From contig NZ_LT606949.1 of NCBI RefSeq assembly GCF_900095215.1, forward strand, positions 302,284-366,283: 64,000 nt of DNA, in the 5' to 3' direction. The notes under the pieces were generated by a model. That model searched no databases, was not told where the DNA came from, and saw only the letters and a list, made by a program, of their open reading frames with translations. Positions 19,961-29,149 of this stretch are shown in pieces. Within the stretch, counting starts at the first letter, position 1; each line of letters opens with the position of its first letter. The DNA comes from Polynucleobacter necessarius. GTDB taxonomy: Bacteria; Pseudomonadota; Gammaproteobacteria; Burkholderiales; Burkholderiaceae. Made by a program: the position numbers and the translations under genes.

Positions 19961-22732
19961 TTAATAAACCCGCTTCTCTCTCCAAGATTTGTACTGCACT
20001 TTGCCAGCTGGAGTCGCCTTACTGGAGGTCAGCTTGATAATGCTCTCGCGTCCACTAGGCGCCCCTGTTATGTTGGGGACGTTTCTCAGCCCAACATAAA
20101 TATTGCCCTTGCCATCAACCACAGGAGTTGTAGCTAAGCCTGGTCCGATAGCACCGCCAGCGCCACCACTCTCACAGATATCGGTAACTTCAATTAATTG
20201 GCTGGATCCATATATATAGGGCAATCCTTTGCTTCTGGCTGATAGGCCGAGAAATAGACATACTTGCTATAGACAGTAGCTCTGCCAACAATTTTTTGAT
20301 AATCCGCGCCAACAATATTGGTTCTATCAAAGACGTTGGCATACCACGATGTGTTCGCCGGGCACTTTAAGTGTTTACCAATATTGGTAAACATGACAGG
20401 GCTTGAGACCGTCTGATTGGAGATACTCAAATTCGCACCTGGAAATGCAGTGTCAGATACTCCATAAATTCGATTGTTGATTGTGTGGGATCGACGTTGA
20501 ATTCGAATTAAATCCCCAGTACCAAAATAATTGAATAGTGGATATTTTTTATTTGTGCTATCGGTAGCATCCTCAACAATAGTCGTGCCCAACTGATTGA
20601 ATCCCATACGATCATTGGCTAGTGTGGCCTCACTACGGAATGATTGATAGAGTGTAAATAAATTAGGCTTTCTGGAAGACAATAGATCAGGTTGACTCAA
20701 ATTAAACTTCCACAACTTGTCTTGCAAGTCAGTGAAATAAGCTAAACCTCCGTAATAATTCGCAAATGAAGTTCCATCCCCATTGACTACAGTTAAATGC
20801 GCTGTTACTCCGTTGGGAATATTGGAGTTTGGATCGTCTGTTAATGGAGCCTTAACAATGACATGACCGCCAGTAGAACCAATAACTCCATTACCAGTAG
20901 CGCCGCAATTAGCGGTTGTTATTGCTAAATTCGCCTCTAAGTCAATGACATAAACATAGCCGCCAAATGAACTGCTAGAGCCAGTGCCGGTAACTGATGC
21001 CCCACCAGAATAGCCACCACAAAAGCAGCCACCCAACGCTGCTCAGTTCCATATGGCATCAACATAATTACCGGCCTAGACCAAGCACCACCTAATTTAG
21101 AGCAATCAAAATCATTGCAAGAAGCAATATAAGTAAAAGTAGACTTTTCACCTGCCGCATTCCAGTAGTTAATCACTTTATTGGCCACATCATTGTTTAC
21201 AGTAAACAAATGTGTCGGCGTATCGGGATTGGTGACATCAAGTGCGTAGTAGCTGTTACCACCCCATACAAGACCGCCCATCAAAACCGTTTTCCAGATG
21301 CCTCCTGTAAATATGTCTTTCACAGTAATAGGGCCATCAACAGAAAAGATGCTGTTACTTGTGCCACCGCCAGGACCAACCCCATTTGTGCCAATCATAT
21401 TTCTCAGGATTGGCATTACAGACGGAGGAATAAAAGCCCATCGTTCATTTAAATCAGTATCGAATGCACGTAACATGCCATCATTTGCGCCTACATAAAT
21501 TTGAGATCTGCGATCTTTGTTTTCGGTAATAAACGCGTCGTAACTGTTATTAAAACGATAGTAAGCCTCAGATTTGGAAAAATGATCTTTATCGTTGATA
21601 GATAAGGCATTTGGAGCACCAACCATCACCATCTCAGAATGGTAGGTAGGCCGGGTCATAACCCATTGAATAGGTTGTGGCACCGACACTGGCCATATCT
21701 TTAGCCAGCTTTGTCTGGGCATTAGCCTCACCCATCGGACCGCTTGCGCCATAGTAAATGTAAAACGTTGCGGATTCATTACAAGCAAGATCGCCAAATT
21801 GGAAGTCAAAAGATGAGCCTGTTTGTCCATGCAATCCGGTGTAGTCAGTATTTAAAGATGCTGAATCATGAGGGACGCAAGCAAGAAATGGATTGGCGTG
21901 TTTATTATCTTCGCCGCCATTATCACAATAGCTCCAAATCTTTGGATAGTAACTACAGAGATAGGAAGACTGAACACCAACGGAATTAACATAGGCATCC
22001 GTCATATTCTCAATGACATCCCAATCCATAGTCCGACAATAGCGAACTCTCAATGACATCCCAATCCATAGTCCGACAATAGCGAACATCCCTGAGAGTT
22101 CCAACGGAAATATTCGTCATTGTCACCAAGACCTGAAATAAAGTTTTGTTGGTTGCCCCCGTGGTGGGTCCGTATATATGACTCACCTGTAGCATGGGAA
22201 TACCAGAGCGGTCATTAATAGTAGCAACAGACTGAACACTCGTGGTGTCAACGGTGAAACTTTTTACCGTCATAGTTGTTTTAGATGTAGCGGTGCCGCT
22301 ACCTATTTGTTGACTGACCGATGCCAAGGCTTCAAGGCCGGTGTTATCTAGTGCGCCGGCCGACCAAGACTCCCATTGACCACCCTGGCTAGTTGAGTCA
22401 TACCATCCCTGAGGGTAGATTCCAATAACTACACCCTTAGAATCTTTTTTAGGGGCACCCTCCAAGTCATAGGAAATACCAACAGAACCAGCATTCACGC
22501 CACTAATTTTTGTGCGCTTATCTGCCATGAGCGTCTGATTCTGGGAATTGGTTGCAGCAGTACCGCAGCCATCACCAGTATTGAGATTGCCCGCACGATT
22601 GATACCCAGCATAATGGTCTGCTCGGACTGAACGAGGGAATTGTGAATAATTCCGAAGCTGCCCGGAGCGCATTGAGCGTTTGCAATGGATGGCAAGGCC
22701 AGCAGCAATATGAGATAAGCCAAGATTCTCAT
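19961..22732 (-). pseudogene. pilY1: pilY1-like pilus tip protein, heavily decayed
   Basis: It has a signal peptide (MRILAYLILLLALPSIANAQ) and an N-terminal region to about 22047, where a 40-base tandem duplication shifts the frame. The frame resumes RTMDWDVIENMTDAYVNSVG, shifts again near 21700, then enters the PilY1 C-terminal propeller: SQIYVGANDGMLRAFDTDLN, WAFIPPSVMPILRNMIG, MGGLVWGGNSYYALDVTNPD. Another shift near 21000 leads to LEANLAITTANCGATGNGVI and YFTDLQDKLWKFNLSQPDLL, and a last one near 20215 to the end. Total coding length is ~920 codons, somewhat shorter than typical. At least four frame breaks occur. PilY1 is a secreted or cell-surface pilus-associated protein. Confidence 0.87.
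22008..22087. repeat. Perfect 40-bp tandem duplication in pilY1
   Basis: The unit starting TCTCAATGACATCCCAATCC occurs at 22008-22047 and identically at 22048-22087. Because 40 is not a multiple of three, it shifts the pilY1 frame and duplicates the coding motif VRYCRTMDWDVIE in two frames. Confidence 0.95.
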
Positions 22733-22741
22733 AAGATGTGC

Positions 22742-23290
22742 CTACGGAGTGAACCGCAAGACCACCTCCAAAGCTGATTTGCTTGATGCCGCAACACCAT
22801 TGGCAACACTACCTGTGGTTGAAATCAAAACATCGTAGGTAAATGTTCTTGTGCTGTATCCATTCACGGTACCGATTTCGCCACCAATATTGTCTATTGG
22901 TCGCGCATTCACAAGACTCACCGCGCAATCTAAATAGGATGCGCGCTTGACCCATTAAACTGTTTTGCCTAATAGAGCACCTCCTGGTAACTTCAATAGG
23001 TTTTCTGGTTTATTTAATATGGCAATATTCAGCCAGCTACGCCCTTCGGATGAGGAACGCCAATCAATCGCATCATCAACACAAGCCTCACCCGCCTCAA
23101 TGGACAAAGATTTATCAGATACCGCCGAAACCAAATCGCTTTGAACCGACGCAATGTATGCAATCAATCCCATTGCAGTAATCACCAGCAAGAGAATGAG
23201 TGTAGTTACCATCGCAATGCCCGATTGCGCGGGAAAGTGAACGATTGGCTGATTGCAGACGAGAGATGAGTTAGGGTGCCAAGGAGACAT
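22742..23290 (-). pseudogene. pilX: pilX-like minor pilin protein, frameshifted
   Basis: A PilX N-terminal signature follows the start at 23290: QSGIAMVTTLILLLVITAMG and LIAYIASVQSDLVSAVSDKS, then ACVDDAIDWRSSSEGRSWL. The frame ends at 22955 (LGKTV stop). In another frame the protein continues SYLDCAVSLVNARPIDNIGG and VLISTTGSVANGVAASSKSA to its natural stop (22742-22744). One frame break, near 22940-22960, separates them. Its start overlaps the end of pilW, as in intact minor-pilin operons. Confidence 0.78.
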
Positions 23291-23928
23291 TTCTGGCCCT
23301 CTCTAAAAACGTCAACGACTTCTTAACCTGATAATTTGATCCTTCAATTTTTTTAGTAGAAATCAGAGACAGTTTCACCTGAATCGCCTGAGGTTGATCT
23401 TTAAAGATTCCTGCAGTTTTCAGGCTTTTTTCTCTACCAAAAAAGCATCCACACCGCCCAGCAATGGCTCACCAGTATCGACACAAGTCTGAGTTTGTAC
23501 ACAATTTAGTAGGTCAGAACCGCAACTCTGCTTTGCTCTCAACAAACGATTGCTAACACCGTATGCCTTAAGGCAATAACGCACAGACTGCCTATCCCAA
23601 TTTCTAGCCGTATCCAGTTCGTCATAAATCAAAGTTACTTGATCCGCATTGCTACCGGTTATTTGAATTGGAGAATTTGGATGGATTCTGTCGACCACGA
23701 TTTTTTTGACGGGATCCCAATAAGCGGTAAATCCAGCCATGCGCATATCAGATCGCATTAAATCAATTGCTCTTAAGGCATTACGATCAAGATTCGTCTT
23801 GGATAAAAGGGCTTGCTGTTGAGCGGAAAAAATGTGTAGGCGGCATAGGTGCCGTTCAATACGATTGAAGTAACTGCAATAGCCACTAGCATCTCAACTA
23901 AGATGTATCCCTGAGAGTTGAGGCTCAT
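23271..23928 (-). pseudogene. pilW: pilW-like minor pilin protein, frameshifted
   Basis: The ATG at 23928 gives MSLNSQGYILVEMLVAIAVT, a prepilin-type N-terminus (normally GFTLVE, here GYILVE). A one-base change in a T6 run near 23828 shifts the frame; the correct reading is YFSAQQQALLSKTNLDRNAL followed by AIDLMRSDMRMAGFTAYWDP. Another shift near 23420 leads to LKTAGIFKDQPQAIQVKLSL and the natural end ERARNVSLAP (stop 23271). Its start overlaps the pilV stop in ATGA style. Confidence 0.8.
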
Positions 23929-24432
23929 ATCGCCCTCATCTTTCTACTACAGAAGGTGTTTACCGACCCATTCCCAGTATTTAAGGTGACTTCAATGGTG
24001 AGATTTCCAAGAACATCCTTACGTACATCGACTTGACATTTATCCAGCGTACTTTTTAAATCAAATGGCCCAATATTTTGGACAAGGTCATTGCACCAGT
24101 CATATCGGAAATCAACGTATGGAGGTGTATTAGAAAATTGACTGCAAGTAATCAAACTACCGCTATATTTATCGGAAGAGGTAAAATGGATTTAAGTGAT
24201 CAGATAGAGCTCGCTGTGATTCCGAGGCAATTGTCTGCAGAATGCGATCCCCCATCAGGTTGAGATACATTCTCTGCTCAGTGCGCGAAATGGCAATCTG
24301 AGCATAGTTGTATAAAAAATATAGGCTGCTAAAGCCAATCGAAAAGATCGCCATAGCAACAAGGGACTCCACCAAAGTAAAGCCAGCCGTAGAATTCAAA
24401 CCCTGATTTGGAGAAACAGTGATCGGTAGCAT
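23925..24432 (-). pseudogene. pilV: pilV-like minor pilin protein, frameshifted
   Basis: The prepilin peptidase site and hydrophobic helix are clear: TAGFTLVESLVAMAIFSIGF after the start at 24432. The frame stops at 24169 (NPFYLFR) and continues in another frame with ITCSQFSNTPPYVDFRYDW and LGNLTIEVTLNTGNGSVNTF to the stop at 23925. One frame break near 24160-24175 is enough to explain this. The start codon shares one base with the fimT stop (TAATG). Confidence 0.8.
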
Positions 24433-25001
24433 TAATCCAGCTCCTTGCACTGACTACGATCGCCGCCAATACACTTATATTTCTCTATAAATCCCGTAGT
24501 GGGATTGACCAAGATTTGATAAGAGCCTAATTTTTGTTTGTTACTAATAGGCTCAATGAGTAGCTCTATCCGACCTGCGACACCTTTAAGGGAAGATTGT
24601 CCAGATGATAGGAATACCCCCTCATTACCAGTACACAGAGGGGAGTTAATCTTTGTGCGTCCCGATCAAATATTAAAAGCCGGGTCTGCTTGCTTTGGAT
24701 CTTCAACAACCGCTGCACTTGGGGTGGATGGAAGGCTGAAGTCGCTCTGAGATTTATTAAATATCTGATAAGACAACGCATTTCCATTGCCAATGGTTTG
24801 GCAACTTAAAACTGCGGTGCCATTTAAGACTCGTGCCCGAATCTTTAAATATTCAACCTTAGATAAGGCAGCATAAAAATCAGCCTCAAGAGCCTGGCGT
24901 TGACGCCAATCGCCAAGGCTAGGCGACACCAAGGAAGTCACAATCATCAAAATTTCTATGACTACGATGACTTCGAGAAAGGTTACGCCGTGTTGATTCA
25001 T
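24432..25001 (-). pseudogene. fimT: fimT/GspH-like pseudopilin, frameshifted
   Basis: The prepilin N-terminus reads MNQHGVTFLEVIVVIEILMI, with Phe and Leu inverted relative to the usual GFTLxE motif. The GspH/FimT domain follows (ALSKVEYLKIRARVLNGTAV). After DPKQADPAFNI stop (24666) the coding continues in another frame: INSPLCTGNEGVFLSSGQSS, GRIELLIEPISNKQKLGSYQ, then YKCIGGDRSQCKELD and stop 24432. At least one frame break is needed. It overlaps the pilT stop and the pilV start by a few bases. Confidence 0.78.
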
Positions 25002-25999
25002 AATGGGTCAATCTGCCCCGCTTGCTCTAATTGCTGCAGTGACGCTTCCATGGTGATCCTTCCCTCGCCGCGAGCCATTTGCATCACGCTTGGTATTTGA
25101 AATACTTTGTTCTCACGTATCAGATTGCGCACCGCTGGATTGCAGGTCATCACTTCGAATGCGCCGATACGACCTACCCCACCTTTTTTGCTAAGCAAGC
25201 GCTGGGTCATCACCAGACGAAGTGATTGTGATAACTGCGCCCTCACCTGGTCTTGTTGTTGAAATGGAAAAACGTCGATGATTCGGTTAATCGTGTTTGG
25301 ATCGCCACCGGTATTCAGGGTTTCGAATACTAAGTGTCCAGTTTCAGCAGCGGTTAGGGCAAGCCGAATAGTTTCTAGATCGCGTAACTCACCCACCAGA
25401 ATGACATCGGGATCTTCCCGTAAGGAAGCTCTTAGCGCAGATGAAAAAGAGAGGGTATCGCGTGCAACCTCTCTTTGTGAAATTACACTCTTTTGACTGC
25501 GATGTACGAACTCAATTGGGTCCTCGATCGTCATAATGTGACCAGGACGCTGCCGATTAATACGATCAATCATTGCCGCCAGCGTCGTTGACTTGCCTGA
25601 ACCTGTCGGGCATGTAACTAATATCAAACCATTTTCAAGCTCAATCACATCGCGAGCAACAGCCGGTAATCCCAAAGAATCAAAGCTCGGAATTTGCGTT
25701 TCAATCTTTCGCATCACCGCCGCCAAACCGCGGGCCGTTTTAAATAAGTTCACACGGAAGCGATACTCACCCGACTCCACCGCCAAGTCAGCATCAAAGC
25801 ATTCCATAAACTTCAGACGCTGCTCTTGTGTCAGCCAATTCTTAATGAATGAATCAAAATCGACTTGGGTAACGATGTCAGCCGCGAACGTATGAATATC
25901 ACCATCAACCCGTATCGCCACAGGCTCATTGACGTGCAAATGCAGGTCCGAAATCTTGTAATCTGTAACGTAGTGCAGGGCTTTATCGATGATTTCCAT
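24998..25999 (-). CDS. pilT: PilT-type retraction ATPase, full length but motif-altered
   Basis: This 333-residue frame is the only pilus gene in the block without a frame break. PilT hexamers power pilus retraction. The Walker A region reads VTCPTGSGKSTTLAAMID (usual GPTGSGKST, so the leading Gly is Cys). The Asp box (TIEDPIEFVH) and Walker B (DPDVILVGELRDLETIRLAL) are kept. The His box normally TLHT is FETLNTGGDPNTINRIID, with the His replaced by Asn. These changes suggest loss of activity before loss of the reading frame. It sits between the pilD C-terminal fragment and fimT with short overlaps. Confidence 0.8.
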   Translation of the reverse strand: MEIIDKALHYVTDYKISDLHLHVNEPVAIRVDGDIHTFAADIVTQVDFDSFIKNWLTQEQRLKFMECFDADLAVESGEYRFRVNLFKTARGLAAVMRKIETQIPSFDSLGLPAVARDVIELENGLILVTCPTGSGKSTTLAAMIDRINRQRPGHIMTIEDPIEFVHRSQKSVISQREVARDTLSFSSALRASLREDPDVILVGELRDLETIRLALTAAETGHLVFETLNTGGDPNTINRIIDVFPFQQQDQVRAQLSQSLRLVMTQRLLSKKGGVGRIGAFEVMTCNPAVRNLIRENKVFQIPSVMQMARGEGRITMEASLQQLEQAGQIDPL

Positions 26000-26020
26000 A
26001 GCAGTATCTGGAGTAAATGG

Positions 26021-26243
26021 TTATAAGTGGCTGACAACAAAGCCGAGCCCTGATAAAAGCAAGAATGGTCCAAACGGAAATGCTTGATTGAGAGTGAGAC
26101 CTTCGCGTTTCACAATTGATGCCAGACCAATCACCAACGAGCCGATAATGCTGGCATCACATAGGATAGGCACAATATTGATCCACTCAGTCCATACGCC
26201 CAATGCAGCCAATAACTTGAAATCTCCCCCGCCAAATCCATCG
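26021..26243 (-). pseudogene. pilD: pilD prepilin peptidase, C-terminal third
   Basis: From 26243 the minus strand reads GFGGGDFKLLAALGVWTEW, containing the second catalytic Asp motif GGGD. It continues ILCDASIIGSLVIGLASIVK and FPFGPFLLLSGLGFVVSHL to the stop at 26021. It has no start of its own; upstream is the ferredoxin reductase stop. It fits exactly after the N-terminal fragment at 13.8 kb, whose last matching residues are RKHD. Confidence 0.88.
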
Positions 26244-26248
26244 ATAGC

Positions 26249-27295
26249 TTACTCGAATGTGGGGGATTGCACCCCCAGGGCTTTGTGGAGTTTGGTTGAG
26301 GTGGTGGTGTATTGGAGTGGAATTTGCTTTTCTGGGTTCAGGTATTCGGCTGCGGCAAAGGCGGCTAGGGCTGCCTCATGAAAGCCAGACAGAATCAATT
26401 TTTTCTTGCCTGGATAGACAGTGATATCGCCAACCGCATAAATTCCAGGGGTGCTGGTTTGGAATTTTTCGGTATCCACGCAAATTTGTTTGCGATCGAT
26501 ATCTAGACCCCATGCAGCAATGGGGCTCAATTTAGGTGAAAGTCCAAAAAAGACTAAAAGATCATCCAACGCAATCTTTTTGGTGTCGCCATCAATATTG
26601 GTCAAAGCGACTTCCGCAAGTCGGCCTTCATGTTCTTCATATCCAGTCAATTGACCAATCAGTAGCTCCATTTTTTGATTGGTGCAAAGTTCGCGCATCC
26701 GTACAATGGATTTTGGTGCTGCCTTGAAATCATCGCGACGATGAATCAAGGTAACGCTAGCAGCGATTTCAGATAAATGGATTGCCCAATCTAGGGCGGC
26801 ATCACCACCTCCACAAATCACAATTTTTTTACCTGCAAATTGCTCAGGATATTTAACGTGATAGAAAAGCTGTTTGCCAATGAAGCGATCAATGCCCTCA
26901 AGATTCAGAGTGCGCGGTTGAAAGGCGCCAACGCCTGCGGCAATAAAGACGGTCTTACTGAGGAAGTGTTTGTCTTGCGAGGTGCTCATTAGAAAGAGGC
27001 CATCTGCTTGACGTTCTAGCTTGGTGACCTCTTGGCCAAGATGAAATTGCGGGGCGAAGGGCTCAATTTGCTTGAGTAAATTATTGGTCAGTTCGCGGCC
27101 AGTGCAAACAGGAATAGCGGGGATATCGTAAATCGGTTTGTCTGGATAAAGCTCAATACATTGACCACCCACCTCTGGCAGAGAGTCAATGACATGAGCT
27201 TTAATTTCTAGAAGGCCTAATTCAAAGACCTGAAATAGCCCAACAGGACCGGCGCCAATGATGATCGCATCGGTTTGTGTGGGTAAGTGCGACAC
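26249..27295 (-). CDS. Ferredoxin--NADP reductase, thioredoxin-reductase-like type
   Basis: A 348-residue FAD/NADPH flavoprotein of the TrxR-like FNR family, which lacks the CxxC pair. The FAD-binding motif is [18 protein letters not shown] and the NADPH motif [16 protein letters not shown]. The C-terminal FAD motif is [19 protein letters not shown]. It transfers electrons between NADPH and ferredoxin. The ferredoxin gene lies 19 bases upstream on the same strand, so the pair is probably co-transcribed. The stop is only six bases from the pilD fragment. The frame is intact. Confidence 0.88.
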   Translation of the reverse strand: MSHLPTQTDAIIIGAGPVGLFQVFELGLLEIKAHVIDSLPEVGGQCIELYPDKPIYDIPAIPVCTGRELTNNLLKQIEPFAPQFHLGQEVTKLERQADGLFLMSTSQDKHFLSKTVFIAAGVGAFQPRTLNLEGIDRFIGKQLFYHVKYPEQFAGKKIVICGGGDAALDWAIHLSEIAASVTLIHRRDDFKAAPKSIVRMRELCTNQKMELLIGQLTGYEEHEGRLAEVALTNIDGDTKKIALDDLLVFFGLSPKLSPIAAWGLDIDRKQICVDTEKFQTSTPGIYAVGDITVYPGKKKLILSGFHEAALAAFAAAEYLNPEKQIPLQYTTTSTKLHKALGVQSPTFE

Positions 27296-27314
27296 GAATT
27301 CTTTGGCTAGAAAA

Positions 27315-27638
27315 TTACTTTACTAGCTGATCAAGTTTGTTTTTAACGTCTTTCCATTCTTCCGCATCTGGAAGAGCTACCTTAGACTTGGTAATAGATG
27401 TCCAAGCAGGGGAGAGGTCGGCATTGAGCTTGATGAACGCCTGTTGATCAGCGGGAACATCATCCTCGGCGTAAATGGCATTTACTGGGCACTCCGGAAC
27501 GCAAACCGCACAGTCAATGCATTCATCCGGATCGATCACTAAGAAGTTAGGACCTTCGCGAAAGCAATCAACTGGGCAAACATCAACGCAGTCAGTGTAT
27601 TTGCAGCGGATACAGGCTTCGGTAACAACGTAAGTCAT
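27315..27638 (-). CDS. fdxA: Ferredoxin FdxA (7Fe type)
   Basis: A 107-residue ferredoxin with a [3Fe-4S]/[4Fe-4S] arrangement. The N-terminal ligands are [17 protein letters not shown], and the second cluster motif is [19 protein letters not shown]. The C-terminal extension (~45 residues ending KNKLDQLVK) is typical of FdxA. It is the likely partner of the reductase immediately downstream. The 118-base gap to the divergent dehydrogenase gene must hold both promoters; I could not pick convincing boxes. Confidence 0.92.
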   Translation of the reverse strand: MTYVVTEACIRCKYTDCVDVCPVDCFREGPNFLVIDPDECIDCAVCVPECPVNAIYAEDDVPADQQAFIKLNADLSPAWTSITKSKVALPDAEEWKDVKNKLDQLVK

Positions 27639-27756
27639 GGTGATTGTGTTTCAAGAGCCCCAAAAGCTGGGTGCTAAGTTATAAAAGCTCAATTTTAGCC
27701 GAAATAGCCTATTTTTCAGGCAAAAGTAGCAATTTACTTGTTGTAAAGTTCCCCTT

Positions 27757-28770
27757 ATGAATACATCGCCCAATACTTCAGCAAATCAGCAAAAACCCAA
27801 AATTTTGGTGGCAAGAGCCATTTTCCCGGAGGCTTTAGCCAAGTTGGAAGAGTCTTTTGAAGTCCGATCAAACCAAGAAGACCGCATTTTTAGTTCTGAC
27901 GAGTTGCAAAAAGAACTCTCAGAAGTTGTGGGGGCATTAGTTGCTGGCAGCGAAAGAATTGATGCCAACGCATTGGCTAAAGCGAAAGATTTGAAAATCG
28001 TTGCCAATATTTCTGTCGGTTATAACAATTTTGATGTTCCAGCAATTACCGCCGCTGGAGTGATGGCGACCAATACGCCAGATGTACTTACAGACACGAC
28101 TACAGACTTTGGTTTTGCGTTGCTCATGGCAACCGCTAGACGTATTACAGAATCAGAGCATTGGGTACGTCCGGGTCATTGGGATAAATGGTCGATTGTG
28201 AATACTCCCCTAGGCCTGGATTGGCATCACAGTACCGTAGGCATTATTGGTATGGGTCGAATTGGTCAAGGTATTGCTAAACGCGCTTTGGGTTTTGGAA
28301 TGAATGTGATTTATCACAATCGCAGTCATCTATCTGATGCTGATGAAAAAGCCTGCGGTGCCAAGTATGTTTCTAAAGAAGAATTACTACGCACTGCCGA
28401 CCATGTGGTCCTGGTATTGCCCTATAGCGCCGAGAGCCATCATACGATTGGTGCTAAAGAAATCGCGCTCATGAAACCGACGGCAACCCTGATCAATATT
28501 GCCCGTGGCGGTATTATTGATGATGCAGCCCTGGCCCAAGCTCTTAAGGAGAAGAAGATCTTTGCTGCTGGCTTGGATGTATTTGAGGGTGAGCCAAAAG
28601 TGCATCCCGACTTATTAAAGTTGAGCAATGTTGTGCTGGCTCCTCACATTGCTAGTGCCACAGAAAAAACACGTAGGGCGATGGTAGATCTCGCCATTGA
28701 AAACTTACGCGCAGCTTTAGATAATAAAAAGCCACGTAGCCTCATTAAGGCAGAAGTCTATAAAGCTTAG
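27757..28770 (+). CDS. D-2-hydroxyacid dehydrogenase (glyoxylate/hydroxypyruvate reductase-like)
   Basis: A 337-residue NAD(P)-dependent D-isomer 2-hydroxyacid dehydrogenase. The Rossmann motif is VGIIGMGRIGQGIAKRAL. The catalytic residues are in NIARGGIIDDAALAQAL (Arg), AAGLDVFEGEP (Glu) and VLAPHIASAT (His). The substrate-binding part NISVGYNNFDVPAITAAGV resembles GhrB-type enzymes that reduce glyoxylate or 2-ketogluconate, but substrate choice cannot be fixed. The frame is intact. Confidence 0.85.
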   Translation: MNTSPNTSANQQKPKILVARAIFPEALAKLEESFEVRSNQEDRIFSSDELQKELSEVVGALVAGSERIDANALAKAKDLKIVANISVGYNNFDVPAITAAGVMATNTPDVLTDTTTDFGFALLMATARRITESEHWVRPGHWDKWSIVNTPLGLDWHHSTVGIIGMGRIGQGIAKRALGFGMNVIYHNRSHLSDADEKACGAKYVSKEELLRTADHVVLVLPYSAESHHTIGAKEIALMKPTATLINIARGGIIDDAALAQALKEKKIFAAGLDVFEGEPKVHPDLLKLSNVVLAPHIASATEKTRRAMVDLAIENLRAALDNKKPRSLIKAEVYKA

Positions 28771-28787
28771 TAAAGTGGTTAAAAATA

Positions 28788-28809
28788 AAGCCGAGTAATG
28801 ACTCGGCTT
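28788..28809 (-). terminator. Hairpin terminator between convergent genes
   Basis: AAGCCGAG (28788-28795), loop TAATGA, CTCGGCTT (28802-28809). On the minus strand it is followed by TTATTTTT, so it fits best as terminator of the minus-strand membrane protein and moeA side. It may also serve the dehydrogenase. Confidence 0.7.
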
Positions 28810-28843
28810 GATTGATTGAAGTGAATCTTCGAAGATTTACTTT

Positions 28844-29137
28844 TTATTCGGCGTCAATTTCTTCTGGAAGTTCGCGCAACGCTAATTCAATCCCGCCGAA
28901 CTTGCCTGCAACCCAGTTATAAACTTTGCACGCAATCCACAATAAACCAAAGCCTAATAAAGCATTGAGAATGAGTGCGGACAGCACGGTAAATCCGGGG
29001 ATGGCGCCGTCACGAATGAACGCTACAAATAAGGCCAACAAGACAATCGGCACTGAGAAGCAGAGGTAAACCAAAACCAAGGTTTTGGCGGTATGCATTG
29101 GGTCGAGAAAGACGAGTTCTTTTTTGCTAAGTTTCAT
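28844..29137 (-). CDS. Small two-helix membrane protein, unknown function
   Basis: A 97-residue protein with two hydrophobic spans (about residues 19-42, VLVYLCFSVPIVLLALFV, and 52-72, LSALILNALLGFGLLWIACK) and an acidic tail ending PEEIDAE. It is probably an inner-membrane protein with both ends cytoplasmic. I do not recognise a family. It starts 13 bases downstream of the moeA stop and may have been part of that transcript. Confidence 0.6.
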   Translation of the reverse strand: MKLSKKELVFLDPMHTAKTLVLVYLCFSVPIVLLALFVAFIRDGAIPGFTVLSALILNALLGFGLLWIACKVYNWVAGKFGGIELALRELPEEIDAE

Positions 29138-29149
29138 AATGACGCAATC

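Larger units (their letters stand above)
13822..26243. other. 12.4 kb permuted segment bounded by the two halves of pilD
   Basis: Both ends carry the direct repeat ATCG (13822-13825 and 26240-26243), and each end is a fragment of the same minus-strand pilD gene. The left end is the N-terminal part, ending ...VLIRKHD. The right end is the C-terminal part, beginning GFGGGDFKLLAALG. Joining end to end at ATCG recreates an uninterrupted ...IRKHD-GFGGGD... reading. Removing 13822-26239 leaves ferredoxin reductase and thyA separated by 45 bases. Inside lie pilus genes, msrQ, a transglycosylase and a transporter, nearly all decayed. The structure is read directly; the mechanism (integration of a circle or nested rearrangements) is inference. 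Confidence 0.6.

Noticed and set aside
22008..22087. Repeat considered as a CRISPR unit
   Set aside because: Two head-to-tail copies without spacers, inside a coding sequence; a simple tandem duplication.
13822..26243. The block as an integrative mobile element
   Set aside because: No integrase, transposase, tRNA target or terminal inverted repeats are visible; only a 4-base direct repeat, so it is reported as a rearrangement.
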